From an uncultured Dokdonia sp. (GTDB taxonomy: Bacteria; Bacteroidota; Bacteroidia; Flavobacteriales; Flavobacteriaceae): a stretch of DNA of 64,000 nt. The position numbers and the translations under genes are program-made. Positions 1 through 7,636 of this stretch are shown piece by piece. Numbering within the stretch: position 1 is the stretch's first letter; each line of letters starts with the position of its first letter. Under the pieces are notes generated by a model. The model made no database searches and was not told where the DNA came from. It worked only from the letters and a program-made list of their open reading frames with translations. The stretch lies in contig NZ_CANLOB010000006.1 in assembly GCF_947492815.1 (NCBI RefSeq), positions 1 through 64,000 of the forward strand, in the 5' to 3' direction.

Positions 1-77
1 TCCAGAAATATAACTCCCATACAGATCATTAAATCGCATTCCATTTGATAATGGGTACTTACTTAATTTCTTATATT
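1..77. repeat. 77-bp direct duplication of the 3' end of the AAA+ gene (outer copy)
   Basis: Bases 1-77 are identical to 166-242, which encode the last residues of the AAA+ ATPase on the minus strand. The offset is 165 bp, a multiple of three, so the outer copy is in the same reading frame. The left limit is hidden by the window edge, so the duplication may be longer. Seen directly in the sequence; the cause (tandem duplication, element insertion or assembly error) is not decided. Confidence 0.95.
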
Positions 78-165
78 TAGGAAGACGAGACGGAAAGTTT
101 TCTGTTTTTTGTCCTAAAATCTACAAAAAACAGAAAACAACCACCCATTTTACTTCCTACGACAA
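78..165. repeat. palindromic insert between the two 77-bp copies
   Basis: The spacer holds a perfect 16-bp inverted repeat (97-112 against 123-138, 10-base loop) and an outer 7-bp inverted repeat (TAGGAAG at 78-84 against CTTCCTA at 153-159). It also supplies the stop codon now used by the AAA+ gene (157-159). It could act as a terminator for that gene, or be a small mobile palindrome that inserted and duplicated its surroundings. Confidence 0.7.
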
Positions 166-1617
166 TCCAGAAATATAACTCCCATACAGATCATTAAATC
201 GCATTCCATTTGATAATGGGTACTTACTTAATTTCTTATATTCTACAAGTGCCCAGAGAACGAATTCTTTTACAAAATAAGAATCGGCGGTTTCTATAGT
301 AGGTTGGTGTTTTTTTAGTAAAGCTGTCAATGGTGTGATACTATCCAGTTTTTCTTTATACGCTGCATCAGAAAGATCATCCTCTAGGACAAACCCACTT
401 TGCTCAAAGAACCAAGACAATACTTCACCATACGGATCTTCATCTGTTTCTTTTGTTAGTTTTTCGATCTTTGGAAAGTAATCATCAAAGAGTGATTTTG
501 TAGCCTCTCCAATTAAAGTTTTAGCCACAAAAGCTGCTCCCTCCTGCTCTCCTTCATACACTAACTCTACCTTTCCAGTAATCGCAGGTACAATCCCCAT
601 CAAATCACCAAAACGAATAGACGTTTGTGTCTCTCCGCTTATTAACATACGACGCTCTGCCGTACTCATTAAGTTCTCAAAAGCTGTGATACTCATACGT
701 GCACTAATCCCACTCTTCTCATCAATAAACTCACTCTCACGTGCAACGAAACTAATTTCTTCCAATAAATCTCTCACCAAATCCGGCACATGTACCTTAT
801 CCTTCTGGCGCTCATCAAGACGCGCTTCCTGTTCTGTAATAGCTCTAGCGGTGGCCACATCTTCTGGATAATGCGTTAATATTTGCGAACCAATACGATC
901 TTTCAGTGGCGTTACAATACTCCCACGATTCGTATAATCTTCAGGATTGGCGGTAAAAACAAATTGCATATCCAATGGCAAACGCAGTTTAAAACCACGA
1001 ATCTGAATATCTCCTTCCTGTAAGATATTAAATAAGGCTACCTGAATACGCGCCTGCAAATCTGGCAACTCATTAATCACAAAAATACTACGATTTGCAC
1101 GTGGAATCATCCCATAATGAATCACGCGATCATCCGCATAGCTTAATTTTAAATTAGCGGCCTTAATCGGATCTACATCTCCTACAATATCTGCTACCGT
1201 TACATCGGGAGTCGCTAGTTTCTCAGCAAATCGTTCCGAACGATGTATCCATTCTATAGGCGTTTCATCACCTTTTTCAGCAATCAATTCTGTCGCATAA
1301 CGAGAAATCGGTTGCAACGGATCATCATTAATTTCTGATCCCGCTACAATGGGCATCCATTCATCTAATAGATTTACCATCTGTCTCGCCAGACGTGTTT
1401 TTGCTTGTCCGCGAAGTCCAAGTAAATTGATATTATGACGTGATAAAATCGCACGCTCTAGTTCTGGAATCACCGTATTTTCATATCCGTGTATTCCTGT
1501 AAATGTAGGCGCTCCCTTTTGCAATTTTTCAATTAAATGTTCGCGAAGCTCCTCTTTAATACTTCGTGATTCCCAGTTGGATGCCTTTAATGCTCCTAAT
1601 GTTTTGATGTCTTTCAT
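157..1617 (-). CDS. MoxR/magnesium-chelatase-like AAA+ ATPase
   Basis: 486 residues. A P-loop of the form GLRGQAKT lies at residues 67-74, a Walker B-like IFVINE at 178-183, a sensor segment FTANPEDY near 221-228 and an arginine-finger region around LKDR 238-241, as in the magnesium-chelatase I/MoxR branch of AAA+ proteins. Such ATPases work with VWA-domain partners as chaperone-like remodelling or metal-insertion complexes in the cytoplasm. The next gene upstream on the same strand encodes exactly such a VWA protein, so the two probably form one complex. The substrate is unknown. The 3' end is duplicated and the final two residues come from an inserted palindromic stretch, so the native C-terminus may differ. 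Confidence 0.88.
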   Translation of the reverse strand: MKDIKTLGALKASNWESRSIKEELREHLIEKLQKGAPTFTGIHGYENTVIPELERAILSRHNINLLGLRGQAKTRLARQMVNLLDEWMPIVAGSEINDDPLQPISRYATELIAEKGDETPIEWIHRSERFAEKLATPDVTVADIVGDVDPIKAANLKLSYADDRVIHYGMIPRANRSIFVINELPDLQARIQVALFNILQEGDIQIRGFKLRLPLDMQFVFTANPEDYTNRGSIVTPLKDRIGSQILTHYPEDVATARAITEQEARLDERQKDKVHVPDLVRDLLEEISFVARESEFIDEKSGISARMSITAFENLMSTAERRMLISGETQTSIRFGDLMGIVPAITGKVELVYEGEQEGAAFVAKTLIGEATKSLFDDYFPKIEKLTKETDEDPYGEVLSWFFEQSGFVLEDDLSDAAYKEKLDSITPLTALLKKHQPTIETADSYFVKEFVLWALVEYKKLSKYPLSNGMRFNDLYGSYISGLS

Positions 1618-1826
1618 ATATTTTTAAAAAGAGAAAAGAGTATAGAAAATAGAATATAGACCTAACTATACTCACTTTTTCACTTCTTTTCAAATGTTTT
1701 ATTCTCTAGTTGGTCATTTCGGTACTATTTTCTTTCTGCCTTTCGGCGAAATCAAATCACTCAATGACCTATGTTTCTCTTACTATCCAACGTCCTGATT
1801 CCAGAAGCGAAGCGATCCTAACCCCA

Positions 1827-1844
1827 TTTTCGCGACAGCGAAAA
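1827..1844. repeat. small hairpin, degenerate relative of the CGCTTTCGCGAAAGCG family
   Basis: A 7-bp inverted repeat, TTTTCGC/GCGAAAA, around a 4-base loop, lies in the 264-bp gap between the VWA and AAA+ genes. It keeps the TTCGCG core of the recurrent palindrome of this window. The rest of the gap shows no gene. Confidence 0.4.
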
Positions 1845-1881
1845 CCAAAAATCTATGTTCTATATTCTTTTATCTTTATTC

Positions 1882-3003
1882 TTATTTAATACGTTTCTTC
1901 CGATTCGTTTCATAATCCTGAAAAATCATCTCTCCTAATCCCTTAAGTCCTGTATAAAAAGCTTTCCCTTGATTGGCTTCCGTAAAGGCATCTACAAATT
2001 GTTGCAAATACGGATCACTCGCAATCATAAAGGTGGTAATAGGAATATGTAATTTTCGCGCTTGACGCGCTTTTGCATAACATTTCCCTACAATATGCTG
2101 ATCTAAACCATTTGGGTTTTTATAATACCGCCCATCTTTAAGACGTAAACAACTTGGTTTCCCATCCGTAATCATAAAGATTTGTTTGTTGGTATTACGC
2201 TGTCTGCGTAAAATATCCATAGCCAATTCTAAACCAGCCACTGTATTGGTATGATAAGGACCGACTTGTAAATACGGTAAATCCTTAATTTTAATAGGCC
2301 AGGCATCATTTCCAAATACAATAATATCTAAGGTATCTTTTGGATAACGTGTTGTAATGAGTTGTGCCAATGCCATCGCTACTTTCTTAGCTGGTGTAAT
2401 TCGATCTTCCCCATACAAAATCATACTATGCGAAATATCAATCATCAACACGGTACTCATCTGCGCTTTGAAATGCGTTTCTTCCACCACGAGATCACTT
2501 TCGCGTAAGTTAAAATCTCCGACTCCATTATTTATTTGAGCATTCCGCAAACTTTCTGTCATAGAGATACGTTCTAGCGGATCGCCAAAACGGTACCCAC
2601 GATAATCACCCGTATGCTCATCGCCTCGTCCACTCATTTTAGAACGGTGATTTCCTTGCGCGCTTTTCTTTAGTTTTCCAAAAATCTGATCTAATGATCG
2701 TTGTCGAATTGCACGTTCTGTCTTTTCTGTAATAGCACCACCTTTGGTACCATCAGGACGTACTTCTTCTCGGATATACCCTTTATCTTTTAATTCCTGT
2801 ACAAAATCATCTAAGGTATACGCATCATTGGTCAAATTGTATTCTTGATCCAATTGCTTTAACCAATCCATCGCTTCATCAAAATCTCCTGATGTATGCG
2901 TGATAAGTTCTTGGAAAATATCAAGCAGTTTATCAAATAACGACTGACTCTCTGCTTCGTAGGGTTTAAAGACAAACCCTTTTCGTCTTTGTTCTTTTTT
3001 CAT
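1882..3003 (-). CDS. VWA-domain protein, partner of the AAA+ ATPase
   Basis: 373 residues. The C-terminal half is a von Willebrand factor A domain with a metal-ion-dependent adhesion site DISHS at 189-193 and a later ITDGKPS segment that supplies the second acidic site. The N-terminal half is charged and mostly helical with no recognised domain. No signal peptide is seen, so it should be cytoplasmic. It lies directly upstream of the AAA+ gene on the same strand with a 264-bp gap. By analogy with ChlD/BchD and MoxR-VWA systems it is the likely adaptor or substrate receptor of that ATPase. The actual client is not evident. Confidence 0.88.
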   Translation of the reverse strand: MKKEQRRKGFVFKPYEAESQSLFDKLLDIFQELITHTSGDFDEAMDWLKQLDQEYNLTNDAYTLDDFVQELKDKGYIREEVRPDGTKGGAITEKTERAIRQRSLDQIFGKLKKSAQGNHRSKMSGRGDEHTGDYRGYRFGDPLERISMTESLRNAQINNGVGDFNLRESDLVVEETHFKAQMSTVLMIDISHSMILYGEDRITPAKKVAMALAQLITTRYPKDTLDIIVFGNDAWPIKIKDLPYLQVGPYHTNTVAGLELAMDILRRQRNTNKQIFMITDGKPSCLRLKDGRYYKNPNGLDQHIVGKCYAKARQARKLHIPITTFMIASDPYLQQFVDAFTEANQGKAFYTGLKGLGEMIFQDYETNRKKRIK

Positions 3004-3030
3004 GCACTATAAAAATACGATAATTGTGGC

Positions 3031-3071
3031 AAATTACGCTTTCGCGAAAGCGGACTTAACATCGCTTTATG
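3031..3071. repeat. 41-bp extended palindromic repeat, copy 1
   Basis: Contains the perfect palindrome CGCTTTCGCGAAAGCG at 3037-3052, followed by a tail GACTTAACATCGCTTTATG. The whole 41 bp recurs at 3202-3242 with two mismatches, both G to A in the right arm of the palindrome. It lies just upstream of the VWA gene start. Confidence 0.9.
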
Positions 3072-3201
3072 AGTAAAATAATATTTTGTATAAACTAAAA
3101 AACAATGAAACCGAATACCTTTTCCCCGTCCTAAAGGGTGAAGTATTCTAAAAATCTACTTATGTAAAGAATTTTTGTTCCCTTCAGGGCGAGGAAAACA
3201 A

Positions 3202-3242
3202 AAATTACGCTTTCGCAAAAGCAGACTTAACATCGCTTTATG
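3202..3242. repeat. 41-bp extended palindromic repeat, copy 2 (decayed)
   Basis: Second copy of the 3031-3071 unit, with the palindrome arm changed so that the dyad at 3208-3223 is no longer perfect while the tail is intact. Sequence between the copies (3072-3201) shows no gene. Confidence 0.85.
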
Positions 3243-3283
3243 GTTCCTAGGGTATGTCTGTATAATATGATAAAAATTACAAA

Positions 3284-3305
3284 AAATGCCTCCAAAGAGG
3301 CATTT
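3284..3305 (-). terminator. rho-independent terminator of the fasciclin gene
   Basis: A 9-bp perfect stem (AAATGCCTC/GAGGCATTT, 4-base loop) is followed on the minus strand by a T-run. It sits 23 bp past the stop codon of the FAS1 gene. Confidence 0.85.
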
Positions 3306-3327
3306 ATCAAAACTATATCAAAAGTAC

Positions 3328-3858
3328 TTATGACTTTGGCATTAGCACACTTTCGATGGCATGTATGACTCCGTTTGAAGCATCTACATCTGTCATAATA
3401 ATTACTGACGTACCACCTTTTGCATCTTTGATGACGACATTATTGCCGTTCATTTTTAACGTTATTTTCTCTCCTTTTACTGTATTTACGGAAAATTTTC
3501 CGCCATTATCTTTAATTGCTTTTACAACATCTCCAGCTTTATATTCTCCAGCAACTACATGATACATTAAAATATCTGTTAATGCATCTTTGTTTTCTGG
3601 TTTAAGCAATGTTGCTACTGTTCCATCAGGTAATTTGTCAAAAGCTGCATTGGTAGGCGCAAATACGGTAAACTGATTTTTTCCTGATAATACATCTACG
3701 AGTCCCGCTGCTTTTACTGCTGCTACTAGTGTAGAAAAATTTTCGTTACCCGCTGCAATCTCAACAATGTTTTTATCTTGACGGATAGTTCCTTCTTTTT
3801 CTGTAAAGGATAAAAAACTCATAGAGACACATACTAAAACTACTACTAATTTTTTCAT
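3328..3858 (-). CDS. exported fasciclin (FAS1) domain protein
   Basis: 176 residues with an N-terminal hydrophobic signal peptide (residues 1 to about 19) followed by one FAS1 domain. Family hallmarks are the FTVFAPTNAAFDKLP segment, the LMYHVVAGEY segment and the C-terminal NGVIHAIESVLMP segment. FAS1 proteins are secreted or surface adhesion modules; the specific ligand cannot be told. Single gene with its own terminator. The length is typical for a one-domain bacterial FAS1 protein. Confidence 0.93.
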   Translation of the reverse strand: MKKLVVVLVCVSMSFLSFTEKEGTIRQDKNIVEIAAGNENFSTLVAAVKAAGLVDVLSGKNQFTVFAPTNAAFDKLPDGTVATLLKPENKDALTDILMYHVVAGEYKAGDVVKAIKDNGGKFSVNTVKGEKITLKMNGNNVVIKDAKGGTSVIIMTDVDASNGVIHAIESVLMPKS

Positions 3859-4368
3859 AACGATTGGTTTTTAAATTCTGTTTAAAGATATAATCAAAAT
3901 GATAAACAAAATATTAAAAGTTCGTTAATTTCTTAATTCCCCATTTGGGATACGTCAAAAATATAAGGAAGCTTATTAAAAATTTCAAGCTGAATTCCCT
4001 TTTCTCCACCCCTTCTTTTACCACAAAACAAACGCTCTTTCCTTCAGCTAGGGAAGGTAGATATATCGAGGCACGAGATATAGACGGAAGGGAGAGAAAA
4101 GTTACCTATAAATATCTTTCCCCCAGCAAAAGACTAGAGTGAGCTATTCTAAAACTGAACTCAAATATCTGTTTTTGCTACTATCAATGTTTGAAAATAT
4201 GTTAATTACGCTTTCGCGAAAGCGAACTTAACAACCCTTTAAGATTTTGAACTTTCACATTTCCTTAACTTAGTCCGTTCAATAAAAAATTGATATGCTT
4301 TTACTACCAAAACCAAGTAGTATTTAGAAACTCTAAAAGCATACATTGCTACAAATTAAAATAACCAA
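3859..4368. other. 510-bp divergent intergenic region
   Basis: Separates the FAS1 gene from the BNR-repeat gene, which are divergently transcribed, so promoters for both must lie here. A 65-codon open frame at 3945-4142 has no recognisable protein features and is not called. The only clear landmark is the palindrome at 4209-4224. Confidence 0.6.
4209..4224. repeat. CGCTTTCGCGAAAGCG palindrome (intergenic)
   Basis: Perfect 16-bp palindrome, preceded by AATTA and followed by AACTTAACA, like the extended unit at 3031-3071. It lies 145 bp upstream of the BNR-repeat gene. Confidence 0.9.
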
Positions 4369-7300
4369 ATGAAACACTTTTTCTCACTCCTTTTCTTGTG
4401 CCTTTGTACTATTGCGAGCGCACAAAAATTAGACATGTCTGTACTTCAAGACATGGAACCTCGTAATATTGGACCTGGCGGTATGTCTGGTCGTGTAACG
4501 GCTATAGACGTCGTAAACGACAATCCAGATGTGATGTATGTAGGTACCGCTTCTGGAGGACTCTGGAAATCTACCTCTGGAGGGATTAAGTGGGACCCTG
4601 TTTTTGATAATGAATTAACAGCTTCTATTGGAGCCGTTGCCATCCAACAATCTAATCCAAGTGTGATTTGGGTAGGAACGGGAGAAGGAAATCCTCGTAA
4701 CTCTTTAAATGGAGGATATGGGGTGTATAAATCCTTAGACGGCGGAAAGACATGGCAATCTATGGGGCTTGAAAAAACAAGACATATCCATCGTGTGATT
4801 ATAGATCCTACCAATCCTGATGTAGTCTATGTAGGGGCTATCGGATCACCATGGGGCGTACATCCAGAACGTGGTGTTTTTAAAACTACCGACGGTGGAA
4901 AGACATGGAACAAAATCCTTTTTGCTAATAATAAAACAGGCGTTGCCGATATGGTGATGGACCCAACTAATCCTAATAAACTTATCGTTGCCATGTGGGA
5001 ACACAAACGTGATCCTTGGTTTTTTAAATCAGGTGGTGAAGGTTCTGGATTACATATGACACATGATGGCGGAAAGACTTGGAAAAAGCTATCAGATAAA
5101 GATGGACTTCCAAAAGGAGAGTTAGGACGTATTGGTATTTCTATTGCACCTAATAAACCTAATGTGGTATATGCACTGATTGAAGCAAAAAAGAATGCAT
5201 TATATCGCTCTGAAGATGGAGGTTTTAACTGGAAAAAAGTAAATGATAAAAGTGATATTGGAAATAGACCTTTTTACTATTCTGATATTCATGTAGATCC
5301 GGATAATGAAAATAGAATCTTTTCTGTATTTACCTATGTAAATGTATCTGAAGATGGCGGAAAGAATTTCTCTCAACTCATGGGAGCCTATGGTGTAGAT
5401 AATGGAGTTCACCCAGATCACCACGCATGGTGGATTCATCCAGATAACGGTCAGTTTATGATTGATGGAAATGATGGAGGAATGAATATCACTAAGGATG
5501 GCGGAAAGACGTGGCGTTTTATTGGTAATTTGCCAGTAGCACAGTTTTACCATATTAGTGTAGATAATGAGTTTCCATATAATGTATATGGAGGAATGCA
5601 AGATAACGGAAGTTGGAGAGGTCCTGCGTATGTTTGGAAAGCACAAGGAATTCGTAATAGCTACTGGCAAGAGATTTCGTTTGGTGATGGATTTGATGTA
5701 GTACCAGATAAAGATGATAGCCGTTACGGTTGGAGTATGAGTCAGCAAGGATTTGTAAGTCGTTATGATTGGAAAACTGGAAATAACTATGGAGTAAAAC
5801 CTACCCATCCAGATCCAGATGTATTTTTACGTTTTAACTGGAACTCGGCTATTAATATTGACCCATTTGATAATAGTACCATATACTTTGGAAGTCAGTT
5901 TGTACATAAGTCGACAGATAAAGGATTGACATGGAAGGTGATTTCGCCAGACTTAACAACCAACGACCCTGAAAAACAAAAGCAATCGGAATCTGGAGGA
6001 TTATCTATGGATGCAACAGGAGCCGAAAATCACACCACTATTCTAGTCATTGAGCCATCACCTTTAGAGCGCAATATGTTCTGGGTAGGAACCGATGATG
6101 GTCGTGTACACTATACCACCGATGGTGGAAATAACTACACAGAAGTTACCAAAAACATTAAAGGATTACCTGAGGGTAGCTGGATTGTACAAATCAAAGC
6201 GAGTAATAAAAAGCAAGGAGAAGCCTTATTGGTAGCAAATGATTACCGTCGTTTCAATTATACACCGTATGCGTATCGTACACGTAACTACGGAAAAACT
6301 TGGGAGCGTATTGTAGATAGTAATGATGTACAGAGTTACACCCTTTCTATTATTGAAGATATTGAAGAGCCTAACTTGATGTTTTTAGGTACCGATGATG
6401 GGCTTTATATCTCATTAGATGCTGGGTCAAGCTGGGAAAAATGGACTAAAGGATTCCCTACTACTTCGGTAAAAGATTTAGTGATTCAGCCGAGAGAGCA
6501 TGACTTAGTGATTGGAACCTTCGGTCGCGCGGCATGGGTACTAGATGATATCAGACCACTACGTGCTATTGCAAAGGACAAAAGTACGCTTTCGCGAAAG
6601 CTACAACTCTTTGATCCTCCTACAGCATACCAAGCAGCCTACCAACAACCTACAGGAAGTCGCTTTGGTGGTGATGCCCTTTACAATGCAGAAAATAGAG
6701 ATCGTGGTGCACATATTTCTTATTATGTAACCAAAGTTGAAAAAGAAGCGTCTAAGAAGAAAGACGAAGATGAAGAGGATGAAACTTCTGACGATTCGGA
6801 AGTTAAAAAGGTTACTTGGGATTCTATCCATTTAAAAATATATGACGGCGATAGACAAATACGCCACTTAAAATGGAAGACACCAGATAGTACTGGGATT
6901 CATAAAACAAGATGGTTTATGAATGAAGCTGGTGGTGATAGACCATCACGTACTATTCGCAAGCGTAAAAATGAACCAGGAGGTGTTTCTGTAAAGCCAG
7001 GTACCTATCGTTTAGAAATGACTTACGGAGATCAGACAAGTACCTCATCTATTACGGTGGAGTCTGATCCTAGATTGGATGTACCTCAAAAAGCAATTAA
7101 TGATGAGTATACCTCTGGAAAGACATTAGAAGGACTCACGCAAACAGCTGCTGATGCTGTAAAACAATTGGTTGAAAGTAAAACTATTGCGCAAGATTAT
7201 AAGAAAATGCTGAAAAAGCTTGATAAAGACGATGCGCATAAAGAAGATCTGAAAGAGATTGGAAAAATGGTAAAACGTATAGATGAAGTCATTGCGTTAT

Positions 7301-7575
7301 ACTTAGGTAAAGAAGATAAACGTCAAGGAATTACACGTAATCCTGAAATGACAGTAATGCGTCGTATTGGTTTGGCTCGTGGTTATGCTGGTAGTCGTCC
7401 TAACGGACTCACAGCTACTGAAAACTTGTTGATCCAACAAGCAAAAGATCAGTTGCAAGAAGCATTAGAAACTACAAACACTTTCTTTACAGATGAGTGG
7501 ACACCGTTCCAAACAAAATTAGAAGGACTGGATGTAACCCCTTTTAAAGAAATAAAGAGCTTTAAAATGGATTAA
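4369..7575 (+). CDS. exported sortilin/VPS10-like BNR-repeat protein
   Basis: 1068 residues with a signal peptide ending near TIASAQ (about residue 18). Many Asp-box/BNR motifs of the form S-x-D-G-G-K-T-W occur between about residues 60 and 720, forming a predicted beta-propeller of the sortilin/neuraminidase-repeat type. A highly charged Lys/Asp/Glu stretch near residues 785-805 follows, then a C-terminal helical region. Large proteins like this are common in Bacteroidetes and are annotated as exported glycosyl-hydrolase-like proteins, but no catalytic residues are evident. The in-gene palindrome at 6587 encodes LSRK just after the propeller. It is followed by a strong terminator, then an exported peptidase gene. 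Confidence 0.85.
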   Translation: MKHFFSLLFLCLCTIASAQKLDMSVLQDMEPRNIGPGGMSGRVTAIDVVNDNPDVMYVGTASGGLWKSTSGGIKWDPVFDNELTASIGAVAIQQSNPSVIWVGTGEGNPRNSLNGGYGVYKSLDGGKTWQSMGLEKTRHIHRVIIDPTNPDVVYVGAIGSPWGVHPERGVFKTTDGGKTWNKILFANNKTGVADMVMDPTNPNKLIVAMWEHKRDPWFFKSGGEGSGLHMTHDGGKTWKKLSDKDGLPKGELGRIGISIAPNKPNVVYALIEAKKNALYRSEDGGFNWKKVNDKSDIGNRPFYYSDIHVDPDNENRIFSVFTYVNVSEDGGKNFSQLMGAYGVDNGVHPDHHAWWIHPDNGQFMIDGNDGGMNITKDGGKTWRFIGNLPVAQFYHISVDNEFPYNVYGGMQDNGSWRGPAYVWKAQGIRNSYWQEISFGDGFDVVPDKDDSRYGWSMSQQGFVSRYDWKTGNNYGVKPTHPDPDVFLRFNWNSAINIDPFDNSTIYFGSQFVHKSTDKGLTWKVISPDLTTNDPEKQKQSESGGLSMDATGAENHTTILVIEPSPLERNMFWVGTDDGRVHYTTDGGNNYTEVTKNIKGLPEGSWIVQIKASNKKQGEALLVANDYRRFNYTPYAYRTRNYGKTWERIVDSNDVQSYTLSIIEDIEEPNLMFLGTDDGLYISLDAGSSWEKWTKGFPTTSVKDLVIQPREHDLVIGTFGRAAWVLDDIRPLRAIAKDKSTLSRKLQLFDPPTAYQAAYQQPTGSRFGGDALYNAENRDRGAHISYYVTKVEKEASKKKDEDEEDETSDDSEVKKVTWDSIHLKIYDGDRQIRHLKWKTPDSTGIHKTRWFMNEAGGDRPSRTIRKRKNEPGGVSVKPGTYRLEMTYGDQTSTSSITVESDPRLDVPQKAINDEYTSGKTLEGLTQTAADAVKQLVESKTIAQDYKKMLKKLDKDDAHKEDLKEIGKMVKRIDEVIALYLGKEDKRQGITRNPEMTVMRRIGLARGYAGSRPNGLTATENLLIQQAKDQLQEALETTNTFFTDEWTPFQTKLEGLDVTPFKEIKSFKMD
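6587..6601. repeat. CGCTTTCGCGAAAGC palindrome inside the BNR gene
   Basis: 15 of 16 bases of the recurrent palindrome, read in frame as T-L-S-R-K-L in a linker after the propeller. Confidence 0.85.
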
Positions 7576-7585
7576 GAATATATAC

Positions 7586-7614
7586 AGCCCCTCTCAAAAA
7601 AGAGGGGCTTTTTT
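7586..7614 (+). terminator. rho-independent terminator after the BNR gene
   Basis: 9-bp GC-rich stem (AGCCCCTCT/AGAGGGGCT) with a 6-base loop and a T-run, beginning 10 bp past the stop codon. Confidence 0.93.
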
Positions 7615-7636
7615 AAACAACTAACAATCTAATCAT

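Noticed and set aside
3945..4142. 65-codon plus-strand open frame in the FAS1-BNR gap
   Set aside because: No protein-like composition, no family, and it covers a G/A-rich stretch in a divergent promoter region.
5200..5808. 202-codon minus-strand frame inside the BNR-repeat gene
   Set aside because: Shadow of the real gene: Ile/Ser-rich low-complexity translation caused by codon bias on the other strand.
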